From: an uncultured bacterium
GTDB lineage: Bacteria > Bacteroidota > Bacteroidia > Bacteroidales > Bacteroidaceae
Assembly: GCA_905216025.1 (NCBI GenBank)
Contig: CAJMSE010000021.1
Span: 1 to 62,353, forward strand
Reading direction: 5' to 3'
DNA: 62,353 nucleotides
In this document: in pieces, positions 42,267 to 52,000 of the stretch
How positions within the stretch are numbered: the first letter of the stretch is position 1
Layout: every line of letters starts with the position of its first letter
The notes under the pieces: generated by a model
Told to the model about the DNA's origin: nothing
The model's database searches: none
Seen by the model: only the letters and a program-made list of their open reading frames with translations
Program-made: the position numbers and the translations under genes

Positions 42267-42310
42267 CCGTTTTTTTTGCTTGGTATGATATTTTTTCTGA
42301 TTGTCCGGCG

Positions 42311-43699
42311 TCAGCCCTTCTGCATGTCGGTGACCACCTGCATGAGCTTCTTGCCCAGCTCGTCGGCCTCGGCCATCGTGGCGGCCTCGCTGTAGACGCG
42401 GATTATCGGTTCGGTGTTCGACTTGCGCAGGTGCACCCACTTGTCGGCAAAGTCTATCTTCACGCCGTCTATATCATTCACCTGCTCGTCGCTGTACATC
42501 TCCTTCACCTTCGCCAGTATGGCGTCGATGTCGGTCTGCGGGGTGAGGTCTATGCGGTTCTTGGCTATGAAATAGTCGGGCAGCGAGGCGCGCAGCTCGC
42601 TCACGCGGCATCCCTTATGGGCCAGGGCCGACAGGAAGAGGGCGATGCCCACAAGTGCGTCGCGGCCATAGTGGCTCTCGGGGTATATCACTCCGCCGTT
42701 GCCTTCACCGCCAATGACGGCTCCCACCTCCTTCATCTTCGTGGTGACGTTCACCTCGCCCACGGCCGCTGCCGTGTAGCTGCCGCCGTGACGCTCGGTG
42801 ACATCGCGCAGGGCGCGCGTCGAACTGAGGTTGCTGACGGTGTTGCCGGGCGTGTGCGAGAGCACATAATCGGCCACGCTGACGAGTGTATATTCCTCGC
42901 CGAACATGCGGCCGTCCTCGCAGATGAACGCAAGGCGGTCCACATCGGGGTCTACGACGATGCCGAGGTCGTAGCGTCCGCCCTTCATCTCGTCCATGAT
43001 GCCGCCGAGATTCTTCTCGAGCGGCTCGGGGTTGTGGGCGAAGTCGCCTGTAGGTTCGCCGTTGATGACCTTATACTCCACGCCGAGGCGGCTGAGGAGC
43101 TCGGGCAGGATGATGCCGCCCACGCTGTTGACGGGATCGACGCAGACGCGGAACCCGGCCTTGGCAATAGCCTCGCAGTCTACGAGCTGCAGGGCGAGGA
43201 CGCTGTCTATATGGCGGCGGTTGTAGGTGTCGTCGGCGGTGTAGCGGCCCAGATGGTCGACGTCGGCATACTCGAAATCTTCGCGCCCGGCGATGTCGAG
43301 CACCTCGGCACCTTCGGCCGCGGTGAGGAACTCGCCCTCGTGGTTGAGCAGCTTCAGGGCGTTCCACTGGCGTGGGTTATGGCTCGCGGTGATGATGATG
43401 CCACCGTCGGCCCCTGCCATGCGCACGGCCAGCTCGGTGGTGGGCGTCGTGGCGAGGCCTATGTCGGTCACGTCATATCCCATTCCCATGAGGGTGCCGC
43501 AGACAACGCTGCGCACCATCTCGCCCGAGATGCGGGCGTCGCGGCCCACAACGATGCGGCCGCTGGCCGACTTTCCGCTGCGGCGGATGAACGTGGCGTA
43601 TGCCGTGGTGAACTTCACTATGTCGAGGGGATTGAGCGTGTCGCCCGTGCGTCCGCCGACAGTGCCGCGGATGCCTGATATTGATTTGATAAGTGTCAT
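42311..43699 (-). CDS. glmM: Phosphoglucosamine mutase
   Basis: A 462-residue alpha-D-phosphohexomutase. MTLIKSISGIRGTVGG at the start, IIITASHNPRQWNALKLL near residue 100 with the phosphoserine, VVDPDVDRLAFICEDG near residue 245 (metal loop) and GGEGNGGVIYPESHYGRDALVG near residue 325 (sugar loop) are clear. It makes glucosamine-1-phosphate for UDP-GlcNAc, peptidoglycan and LPS. The metal loop reads DPDVDR rather than the textbook DGDADR, and the active-site loop lacks the usual Tyr after HNP. It overlaps the DUF4827 gene (ATGA). Confidence 0.9.
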   Translation of the reverse strand: MTLIKSISGIRGTVGGRTGDTLNPLDIVKFTTAYATFIRRSGKSASGRIVVGRDARISGEMVRSVVCGTLMGMGYDVTDIGLATTPTTELAVRMAGADGGIIITASHNPRQWNALKLLNHEGEFLTAAEGAEVLDIAGREDFEYADVDHLGRYTADDTYNRRHIDSVLALQLVDCEAIAKAGFRVCVDPVNSVGGIILPELLSRLGVEYKVINGEPTGDFAHNPEPLEKNLGGIMDEMKGGRYDLGIVVDPDVDRLAFICEDGRMFGEEYTLVSVADYVLSHTPGNTVSNLSSTRALRDVTERHGGSYTAAAVGEVNVTTKMKEVGAVIGGEGNGGVIYPESHYGRDALVGIALFLSALAHKGCRVSELRASLPDYFIAKNRIDLTPQTDIDAILAKVKEMYSDEQVNDIDGVKIDFADKWVHLRKSNTEPIIRVYSEAATMAEADELGKKLMQVVTDMQKG

Positions 43700-44337
43700 T
43701 GGTAGGTCTCCTGATAGGTTATGGTATAGTGGCAGGGATATACGCTCGACATGGCGTAGCTCTGTCCCTGGGTATGCGGCACTATGAGCTTCACGTATGC
43801 AATCTCACCCTCAGGGGTGGACTGGCGGCCGATGTTGATATACTGAAGCGGCACGAGCCAGCCGGAAGGAACGGACGCCCCGTAGGTGCTGTTCATCACT
43901 CCGCCGGGCACGAACGATGCCGTATACTGGCTGCCGGTGCGCGTCACGGACATCTTGTCGACGTCGCGCGAGTACCAGTTGGTCGACTGCAGCGCCTTGT
44001 CGAGGATGTTGTACTCCACATAGCGGCACAGCAGGTTCACCTGCTTGTTCTCGGCGAGGCGCTCTCCCGTGCCGCGGCGCACTATCTGCATGTACACCCC
44101 GCTGTTCGTGAGGTATACATACTCGTTCTTTTCCACCGAGGTGGAGTCGCCCTGGGCGTGGAAGAAGGCTTCGTCTATGACGCGTATCTTCTCCGTGCTG
44201 ATATACTCGCTTATCGCATCGCGCTCACGCTCCTTCTTCTCGCCGTATGTCTCGTAGTCGTCGCACGAGGCAAAGGCCAGCAGCGCGGCGATGGCGACAA
44301 GCACGTGAACCGGTTTTCTCATTATTGTCATCTTCAT
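43696..44337 (-). CDS. DUF4827-like lipoprotein, FKBP-like fold
   Basis: About 213 residues from the ATG at 44337; an alternative start at 44322 begins MRKPVHVLVAIAALLAFASC. Both give a lipoprotein signal with lipobox ASC. The body contains EYVYLTNSGVYMQIVRRGTGERLAENKQVNLLCRYVEYNI, resembling the small FKBP-like DUF4827 domain of Bacteroidales. The longer in-frame ATG at 44403 is upstream of the promoter and is discarded. It is translated with glmM; any link to cell-wall precursor supply is inference. Confidence 0.7.
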   Translation of the reverse strand: MKMTIMRKPVHVLVAIAALLAFASCDDYETYGEKKERERDAISEYISTEKIRVIDEAFFHAQGDSTSVEKNEYVYLTNSGVYMQIVRRGTGERLAENKQVNLLCRYVEYNILDKALQSTNWYSRDVDKMSVTRTGSQYTASFVPGGVMNSTYGASVPSGWLVPLQYINIGRQSTPEGEIAYVKLIVPHTQGQSYAMSSVYPCHYTITYQETYQ

Positions 44338-44370
44338 GTCGTTTTTAATCTGTAATGATATCACAGGTCG

Positions 44371-44378
44371 CAAAATTA
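44371..44378 (-). promoter_or_regulatory. -7 promoter element of the DUF4827-glmM operon
   Basis: The minus strand reads TAATTTTG, 33 bp upstream of the start at 44337, fixing the start choice. Confidence 0.6.
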
Positions 44379-44410
44379 ATAAAATATCGGTAAATACGCT
44401 CAATATTATG

Positions 44411-45445
44411 CTACTTTAACGCGGCGGCAAAGGCTTGTATGGCCTTTTTCGCTATCTCGACGGCCTCAGGCATGCTGCACTCGAGACGTCCGCCGGATGC
44501 ATTCGCATGGCCGCCGCCGTTGAAAAACTCCTCCGCCAGCTTGTTGCAGGCAAAAGCGCCGACAGACCGCAGGCTGACAAGCACGAGGTTGGGACGCTCC
44601 GTGTCTTCGCGGAGAGAGATGGAGAGGCGGAGCCCCTTTATCTGCAACGGCATGTTGACGATGCCCTCCGCATCGCCCTTGATGAAGTGGAACCGCCGCT
44701 GGTCCTGCCGCGTGAGCGTGAAGAAGGCGGCATGGCACTCGGGAATGACGACGAGCTTATGGTAAAGCACGAAGCCGATGAGCCGCAGGCGGTTCTCGCT
44801 GTAGTTGTTGTATACGTTACGGTAGATGCGGTCTTTATCGATACCCTTGGTCAGAAGCTGGCTGATGATGAAGAAGACGTCGGGGTCTGAGCTGTTGTAG
44901 GTGAAGCCGCCGGTATCTGTCATCATGCCGCAGTAGATAGGGGCGGCAAAGCGGGAGGTCATCAGTTCGAAGCCGCCGAGCTGCCAGACGATGCGGAAGA
45001 CGAGCTCGCACGTGGAACTGGCCGCCGGCCGCGACACGGTGAGGACGCAGTCCAAATCAGGCCCGAGATGATGGTCTATCATGACCTTGCGTGCCGGAGA
45101 ACCGGCAAGGGATGCGGCCATGGCGTCGGTACGGCCCGCCTGGTTGAAGTCGAGACAGAATATGAGGTCGGCCATGAGCAACTGCATGTCGGCCTCCGGC
45201 GTGTGCTTGTCGTAACGGACGATCTTCTCCGTGTTCGGCATCCACTGCAGGAAATCGGGGTACTGGTCGGGAACTATAATCTGGGGAGACTTCCCTAAGG
45301 TGCGCAGATACTCGGCCATGCCGAGGCATGAGCCTATGGCATCGCCGTCGGGATTGGTATGACAGCATACAACGATGTTCTCCGCACTCTCTATCTGGGA
45401 GCGCAGCATGCTGCACTCGTCACTTGATAATATATCTTTCAGCAT
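44411..45445 (-). CDS. DHH/DHHA1 phosphoesterase (NrnA-like oligoribonuclease/pAp phosphatase)
   Basis: About 344 residues. CCHTNPDGDAIGSCLGMAEYL near residue 30, LIFCLDFNQAGRTDAM, KVMIDHHLGPD with the DHH signature near residue 135, and the C-terminal DHHA1 motif FFNGGGHANASGGRLE near residue 310. NrnA-type enzymes degrade nano-RNA and dephosphorylate 3'-phosphoadenosine phosphate. I start at 45445 (MLKDILSS); the promoter lies only 8 nt ahead, so the mRNA may be leaderless. An in-frame ATG at 45466 lies upstream of the promoter. Confidence 0.88.
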   Translation of the reverse strand: MLKDILSSDECSMLRSQIESAENIVVCCHTNPDGDAIGSCLGMAEYLRTLGKSPQIIVPDQYPDFLQWMPNTEKIVRYDKHTPEADMQLLMADLIFCLDFNQAGRTDAMAASLAGSPARKVMIDHHLGPDLDCVLTVSRPAASSTCELVFRIVWQLGGFELMTSRFAAPIYCGMMTDTGGFTYNSSDPDVFFIISQLLTKGIDKDRIYRNVYNNYSENRLRLIGFVLYHKLVVIPECHAAFFTLTRQDQRRFHFIKGDAEGIVNMPLQIKGLRLSISLREDTERPNLVLVSLRSVGAFACNKLAEEFFNGGGHANASGGRLECSMPEAVEIAKKAIQAFAAALK

Positions 45446-45453
45446 AACGAGTG

Positions 45454-45461
45454 CAAATTTA
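45454..45461 (-). promoter_or_regulatory. -7 promoter element of the DHH phosphoesterase gene
   Basis: The minus strand reads TAAATTTG with 8 nt to the start codon, the same spacing as for the small peptide at 7584. Confidence 0.55.
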
Positions 45462-45471
45462 CACATAATAA

Positions 45472-45664
45472 ATGAAGAATGATGAATGATGAATGAAGAA
45501 TCTGCTACCGCGGTGGGAGTAAATGAAGAATATTTAAATGAAGAATGATGAATGAAGAATGAAGAATGAAGAATATGCTGCCGCGGTGAAAGATAATGTC
45601 ACGGCGCAGCCTGATTCTTCATTCTTCATTCATCATTCTTCATTTAATTCTTCTTCATTCTTCA
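45472..45664. repeat. Intergenic AATGAAGAATGATG repeat with inverted half
   Basis: The left half (to about 45580) is built of AATGAAGAAT and GATGAATG units with two copies of a CTGC(T/C)(A/G)CCGCGGTG insert. The right half (45617-45664) is the complementary ATTCTTCATTCATC pattern, so the region can fold into one long hairpin. It fills the spacer between the DHH gene promoter and the stop of the next gene. Confidence 0.8.
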
Positions 45665-46576
45665 TTAAAATAGCTTGGCGGGGTATACTCCCTCGTCGAT
45701 GAGGCTCTGTATCTTGTCGACCACAGACTGGCGGTCGGCAGAGTATGTCACGCCGAACCACTTGCTCGTGGTGTCGAGCACCTTCACCGTGGCGGTCTTC
45801 TCGCCGATGAGCTTGTTGACCATCAGCGGGATGAAGAACTCTGCCTTGAGGTTCTCCATGTTCTTCGGGTCGGACAGGAACTCCTTGAAATACTCTTCGC
45901 TATGCTCGAAATAGTCGGGTGTGAAGCCCCACATGTTCATCGATACAGGCGTGTTCTCCTCCACAGCGACCCACTTGCCGTCGTCGTCCTTATAGCAGAT
46001 AGGACCGTCGACGCGCATTATCTCGGTGCGCTCGACAACGGTGGTGAGGTGCTCGGAAGCATCCTTTGAGCAGATGCCGCGGGCCACTGAGCCGTTCTCA
46101 GACAGCGTATTGCCCACACGGAAGCCCACCATGGCATAGTCGTTGCGGCTGCCCTCGGGCAGTTCGGAGAGGAACTTGCCTATCACCATGAATGCATCGC
46201 GGTTGTAGAAGTCGTCGCAGTTGATCACGCAGAACGGCTCCTTGACAACGTCCTTGGCCATGAGCACGGCGTGATTGGTTCCCCACGGCTTCACGCGGTC
46301 TGCCGGGCAGGTGAAGCCCGCAGGCAGAGCGTCGAGGCTCTGGAAGCACAGTTCCACGGGAACATGGCCTTCGTATTTCTTCAGTATCTTCTCGCGGAAG
46401 TCGTCTTCGAAGTCCTTGCGGATGATGAAGACAATCTTTCCGAATCCTGCCTTGATAGCGTCATAGATTGAGTAGTCCATGATGGTCTCTCCGTTGGGGC
46501 CCAGTCCGTCAAGCTGCTTCAGGCCTCCGTAGCGGCTGCCCATGCCGGCGGCCAAGAGTAATAAAGTCGGTTTCAT
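45665..46576 (-). CDS. Sugar-phosphate nucleotidyltransferase family protein
   Basis: A 303-residue enzyme with the NTP-binding start TLLLLAAGMGSRYGGLKQLDGLGPNGETIMDYSIYDA, FVIINCDD-type motif INCDDFYNRDAF near residue 118 and a C-terminal alpha/beta extension. Relatives make NDP-sugars from sugar-1-phosphates and NTP. The exact sugar is not assigned. Monocistronic with its own promoter. Confidence 0.85.
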   Translation of the reverse strand: MKPTLLLLAAGMGSRYGGLKQLDGLGPNGETIMDYSIYDAIKAGFGKIVFIIRKDFEDDFREKILKKYEGHVPVELCFQSLDALPAGFTCPADRVKPWGTNHAVLMAKDVVKEPFCVINCDDFYNRDAFMVIGKFLSELPEGSRNDYAMVGFRVGNTLSENGSVARGICSKDASEHLTTVVERTEIMRVDGPICYKDDDGKWVAVEENTPVSMNMWGFTPDYFEHSEEYFKEFLSDPKNMENLKAEFFIPLMVNKLIGEKTATVKVLDTTSKWFGVTYSADRQSVVDKIQSLIDEGVYPAKLF

Positions 46577-46614
46577 TTTAAGTTATGTTTTGTTAGGTTA
46601 TATTTGTATGATTG

Positions 46615-46622
46615 CAAAAGTA
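46615..46622 (-). promoter_or_regulatory. -7 promoter element of the nucleotidyltransferase gene
   Basis: The minus strand reads TACTTTTG, 38 bp upstream of the start codon. Confidence 0.6.
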
Positions 46623-46729
46623 ATAAATATTTCCGAAAGACGGTCATTAATATCCTTTTTATTTACCGCAGGGCCCGCCAATGCCCGCACACGGACGTCA
46701 ACAGGCATCACTCCCGGCCGCCGATGGCA

Positions 46730-49039
46730 TCAGAACGGATAGCCGATGGCGAAGTGCAGGCCGAGGCCGTCCTTGAATTTCGGGATGTTATAATATCCGC
46801 CCTTGCCGGTATCGTAGGGCACATGGAGCGCCACGCCGAGGTCGAGACGCAACACTATGAAGTCCATATCGTAGCGCAATCCGGCACCGGTGCCCGTGGC
46901 AAGCTGCCGGAAGAACGTCGTCGGCTTGAACTCCGAGTCGGGGCGGCTCGGGTCTTCCTTTAGCAGCCAGATGTTACCGGCATCAAGAAAGACGGCTCCG
47001 TAGAGGCTGCCAAACATGTTGAAACGATATTCGAGGTTGGCCTCGAACTTCACATCGCCCGTCTGGTCGAGGTAGGAATAGTTGGAATTGGGTGCCACAT
47101 ACTTGCCCGGGCCGATGCTGCGGACGGTGAACGCGCGTATGCTGTTGGCGCCGCCTACATAGAACTGCTCGTTGTAGGGGCCGCGCTCGGAGTTGCCGTA
47201 GACCCAGAGCACACCGGCGGCGACGCGTCCCACGAGCTGCGACTTATACCCGGTCTGCCACGTCTTGCGCAGCGTGGTGTTCAATTTAAGGAACTGCGCG
47301 AAGGGATTACCGAACAGTCCCTTCTCCTTCTCGCTGAAACTCTTGCCCGCCGCGGCGTATATCGCAGACAGGATATTGCCCGACTCGGTGAGCGAGAGTT
47401 CCCAGGCGATGGGGTTACGGTAGCCCGACGGGCTGCTATATATATATGTATACTTTATCTTGGGCACGAACTGGTTGCGCATAGACACGTAGACGGCGGG
47501 GTTGTCGGTCATTATCGAGTCGAAGCGCGACGTGGTGCTCTGAAGATAGTTGTAGTCGAGCAGCAGCGGACTGAACTCGTGACGCGAGTTTGCCGATGTC
47601 TGGAACTTATACGTGACGGCACCCGTGACGGTGAGCATCTTGAAGTAATCGGCCCTGTTGAGCACGTTGCCTGACAGCGAGAAGAGCGTGGACGGCGGCG
47701 TGTAGAAGCGCCGGCGGCGGAACATGCGGAAGGGAGCCTCGATGCGCGGATACTCTATCGACACGTCGGCACCGTACTCGTATGAGTTGATGGCCGAGCT
47801 GCTGCCCGACACGCGTCCGCCCGTCTGCCATTCGTAAGAGCCCTTCAGGCTCACGCTGAGCTTCTCAGCACCGCGGAAAGCGTTTCTCTTGTTCATGCTG
47901 AGCACAAGTCCCGGGCCGGTGCGGTCGTTGCTCTTCAGCGAGTAGTTGGCCTCGATGGAACCGTCGTATGGCTTGTCGAACACGCAGTTGAGCCTCATGT
48001 CGAGCGTGTCGCAGGCGGCGGTGGTGTCGCGCGGGGTGAACGTCACGTCGGAAAGGCTGAACAGCCCGAGGCTGTTGATGATGCCGGCAGACTCCATATA
48101 GTCGCTGTAGCTGTATCTGTTGCCGCGCCGCAGCTTGATGTCGCGGAGCAGGGCACGCAGGCGGATGGGCGGTTTCTTGCCCGAATAATACACGGAGAGG
48201 TTGCGGTGCACGAGCGAATCGGTGAGCTGCTCCATCACCGAGCGGCGCATCTCGACCCTCAGCCGGCCCAGATACCACTCGTGCTGAGCCTCGGCGGGCA
48301 TGTCGGCAACGGGCTGCAGGCGCACCGCCACCGTGCCGGGATTGGACACGGAGTCGGCAAGAAGGGCCGTATGGGCGGCACGGTAGTAATAGTATCCGCT
48401 GTCGCGGAACACGCTGTTGAGCCTGTTCCGCTCGGCGTCGAGCTTCGCCACGGTGAATGCCTCGCCACGCTTGAGGAACGACTGCCGCTCCGTGGCCCGC
48501 ACGATACTGTCCATAGCGGGGGTATATCCGGCATACTGGATTGTGTCGAAGGTGTAGAGGCGGTTTTTCGTGACCACATAGCTGAGCTTCGCCTTGCGGG
48601 GATTCTTCTGCGGAATGACCTTATAGTCGACCTTGGCATCGAAGTAGCCGTTTGACCGGAGCACGTTCTTAGCCACGAGGGCACGCACCTCGGGATTGAC
48701 ATAGCTCATCAGCACGGGCTCGCGTCCGAACGACTTGAGCATCCACTTGCCGAAAGCCGACGTTGAGTTGGCATACTTGTTATATATCCACAGCTTCAGC
48801 TGGAACGGCGTGCGGTAGTATGAACTGCCGAGCAGGGCACCGTTGGGGGCGCAGGCCAGCGCGGCCTCGACCTCCTCCTGCATGGCGACGGAATGGCTGT
48901 CGCTGCCCGGGTCGGTATACTCAATCTTGCTGAGACCCGTATACAGCACCTCGCCCTCGGGCAGGTTGCTCGTCGTGGAGCAGCCCGCGCAGACTAAGGC
49001 AAGCAGCAGCGGCAGTATGATATCATTTCTTCTCTTCAT
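46730..49039 (-). CDS. TamL-like outer-membrane assembly lipoprotein (BamA/TamA superfamily)
   Basis: A 769-residue Omp85 protein. The N terminus LPLLLALVCAGCSTTSNLPEGE is a lipoprotein signal with Cys20, the mark of TamL, the Bacteroidota form of TamA. POTRA-like repeats cover about residues 30-330 and a 16-strand barrel the rest, ending GLHFAIGYPF with the aromatic C-terminal residue. GNSERGPYNEQFYVGGANSIRAFTVRSIGPG near residue 630 is the conserved barrel loop 6 region. It works with TamB in inserting outer-membrane proteins or moving lipids; the genes overlap by 17 bp. Confidence 0.88.
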   Translation of the reverse strand: MKRRNDIILPLLLALVCAGCSTTSNLPEGEVLYTGLSKIEYTDPGSDSHSVAMQEEVEAALACAPNGALLGSSYYRTPFQLKLWIYNKYANSTSAFGKWMLKSFGREPVLMSYVNPEVRALVAKNVLRSNGYFDAKVDYKVIPQKNPRKAKLSYVVTKNRLYTFDTIQYAGYTPAMDSIVRATERQSFLKRGEAFTVAKLDAERNRLNSVFRDSGYYYYRAAHTALLADSVSNPGTVAVRLQPVADMPAEAQHEWYLGRLRVEMRRSVMEQLTDSLVHRNLSVYYSGKKPPIRLRALLRDIKLRRGNRYSYSDYMESAGIINSLGLFSLSDVTFTPRDTTAACDTLDMRLNCVFDKPYDGSIEANYSLKSNDRTGPGLVLSMNKRNAFRGAEKLSVSLKGSYEWQTGGRVSGSSSAINSYEYGADVSIEYPRIEAPFRMFRRRRFYTPPSTLFSLSGNVLNRADYFKMLTVTGAVTYKFQTSANSRHEFSPLLLDYNYLQSTTSRFDSIMTDNPAVYVSMRNQFVPKIKYTYIYSSPSGYRNPIAWELSLTESGNILSAIYAAAGKSFSEKEKGLFGNPFAQFLKLNTTLRKTWQTGYKSQLVGRVAAGVLWVYGNSERGPYNEQFYVGGANSIRAFTVRSIGPGKYVAPNSNYSYLDQTGDVKFEANLEYRFNMFGSLYGAVFLDAGNIWLLKEDPSRPDSEFKPTTFFRQLATGTGAGLRYDMDFIVLRLDLGVALHVPYDTGKGGYYNIPKFKDGLGLHFAIGYPF

Positions 49040-52000
49040 TGGTCTTTAGTGTATCTGTTTTCATTTGGTTTACCGCAGCCTTGTCGTCGCCGCGGAAATT
49101 GAGCAGCTGCCAGAAGCGGTCGGCCTTCTTGCGCCACATGAAACCGGCGCCATACTCGGATATGCGGCCCTCGAGGAGGTCGTTGGCGGCCTTGTTGTAG
49201 AACAGGCGGACATAGCGCATGGCTGTCTGGTCGAGGCGATACTCCAGCGAGACGTTGTCGATGAGCGTCTGGTCCTGGTCTTCCGGACCGGAGTCGCCGC
49301 CGCCGGAGATTTTTCCTCCGATGACGAAGTTCACCCGGTTGTTCCAGAAACGCTTGGCAAACTTGAACGAATAGTCCGTGTGCGTGTTTCCGTAGGCATC
49401 GGCGCTCTGGTCGAGTCCGAGGCTCAGGTCTATCGTGCGCATGGCGCTCTTGGTGATGTTGTTTATCTCGCTCTGCAGGAACGAGTTGAGGGCGCTGTTC
49501 ATGGAGAAGCCTCCCGTGTTTCCGTCGGCAAGGTACATGCCGGTGGTGAGCATGGTGACGGCCAGCTTGCCGCGCTGCTCCACGCTCATGGCCGCCAGCT
49601 CGTTCTTTATCGCCATGTCTTCGGGGGCGTCGAGGGTGAACTCCAGTCCCATGTCGCTGAGCGTCTTGGTGACCCTCACTCCGCAGGTGAACAGTACGCT
49701 GCGGCTGTTTCCCGTCTCTGCCGCCACAAGGGTCTTGACCTGCTCGGTGGCCGAGAGGTTGAGGCGCGGGTTCATCGGATCGCCGGTGAACTCGATGTAA
49801 CTGCCCTCCTGGATGGTGAATGTCTTGAGCGGAATGATGGGCAGCTCGTATTTCATCTCGCCCTGATTGAGCGTATAGCGGCCGAAGAGCTGCAGGTTGT
49901 CGGCCGGATTGTAGACCATGCGCAGCTCGCCGCCGCCCTCGAGATTGACGTAGTTTGACTGGTCGGCATTGAGGGCACACATTATCCTCGCACCCGACTC
50001 GACATTCATCATGAGCATCATGTCGAGGCCTCCGGGCGCCGGACGGTTCACCTTCACCTCGGCGGTATCGCGGAAGTCGGTGAAGGTGACGAGGTCCTTG
50101 AGCCTGTCGTCGGTGTTGAGGGGCGAGTCTTTGAGGATGTATGTCATGTCGGTGTTGCCGAGCACGTCAAGCTGTCCACGCATCTTCAGGTTCTCGAGGC
50201 TTCCGTTGAGGATGGCCCCGAAGTTGACGTAGGCCTTGCCGTAGGCCACGGACTTGCGCGTCTGCTTGGCGTCGATAATCTTGTAGTTGCGTGCCTGCAT
50301 CCTCATGTCGAGCCTGACATTGTCGAGATTGGAGAAGTTCACGTTGCCGTTGATGCCCAGCGGGTTACTGCCGGCGGCATAGAAGGTGAAGTTCTCAAAG
50401 AGCAGGTTGCTGCCGACGATACGCATGGGACGGTTGTCGGCACGCAGATTGACACCGTAAGGCACGCTGACCATGTAGGCCGAGTCGAGGTATATCTCGC
50501 CATTGACCTGCGGACGCGACGTCTCTCCCTTGATGTCCACCTTGCCCTCGGCATATCCGTCGAAGCCTATTATCTGGTCGGGGACGAATCCGTTTACGAT
50601 GGCGAGCGGGAAGCGCTCCATGTTGAAGGTGGCGTCGAGGTATCCGTTACCCACGTGCGTGTATGTGCCGGTGAGGGTGCCGATGTCGCGGCCGTTGCGC
50701 GTCAGAAGGGCAGAGACATAGTGCGACTCGTCGTCTTTCTGGAGATAGGCGAACTCGCTGCTTATGTCGCCGATGGGGCAGCTTTCGTATGTCATGCGGT
50801 CGACCGACAGGTCGGACAGCACAGTGAACTTCTCCCGGCTGTCCTGCATCACGCGGAAGTCGCCGTTGAGCAGTCCGCTCATGCGCGGCGCATAGGGAAT
50901 GACGGAGGTGATGCGGTCGAGGTCGAACTTATTTAGGCTGACGGTGATGTCTTGAAGCATGTCGGGATCGGCCGCTCCCTCACCCTCGGAGTATATCTTG
51001 ACACCCGTGCCGTCGTCGGCGATGAGGTCGACGTTGGCCAATATCTTCTTGTCGCGGCCCATGAAAATATAGTTGTCGCGGTTGAGGTTGAACTCCTTGT
51101 ATCCCAGTATGGGACGGTCGGGGAAGAGACGCACGTTTATTCCGCTGTCGCAAACTTCGGCACGGGTGCCGAGGGATGCGCCGAGACGGTTTTCGGCGTC
51201 ATAGTATCTGACGCTCAGCTCGGCGCCGCGCTCGAGGATTGAGCCGTCGAAAAGGGTGTTGAAGACAAACTGCGGGTTTTTCGGACCGTTGCGCACCTGA
51301 CCGTTAAAGCGCACCGTGGCATCGTCCTGGACGATGCGCATGCGCACCGTGTCTATCTTCATGCTGTCTGCCACGAGCGAGAAGATGTGCATGTCGCCGT
51401 TTATTCCCGTTGCCGGCGACGTGTTGAGGGCGAACGCCATGTCGCCGAAACTGACGCCCTTGGCCTTCAGGAATCCGGCGAAGGGATTGTCGTTGCCGCT
51501 CCGCAGCCTGACGTCCATCACGGGGAGCACGGCCTGCAGCGCTGGCTGGTCGATGGTCTTCTCGGCCATCTGCTTCATGATGCGGTCTGCAAGGTCCTGC
51601 CCCTGCTTCATCAGCAGCTCATAGCCGCCGGATGCGGAGAGGAAGAGCTCGAGGTTTCCGCTGTACAGCTTGGCCCAGGTGGTGTCGCGGCGGGTGGTGG
51701 CATCGACGACGACGTCGGCCGGACGGTAGGCCCGCCTCTCGTCGCGGACGGTGAGGTCGTTGAAAAGGCCCTTCACCATATAATAGTCTTTAAGGTCTGA
51801 CGCGATGTCGACGTGTGCGCACATGGCGGCCTCGAACGGACGGTCCATCACCCGCAGGCGGTATAGGTCGGCCTTGGAGAGGTCTGTGCTCACCGTGGCC
51901 TGCACGCGGCGGGTATCCATGAGCGCGTCGGCGACGATGGTGCCGTAGAGCAGATCGTTACGGCTGTCGATGGCGGCATGCCCCACCCCGTCGCGGATGC

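Noticed and set aside
42431..43678. 415-residue plus-strand frame opposite glmM
   Set aside because: Antisense shadow of a conserved housekeeping gene.
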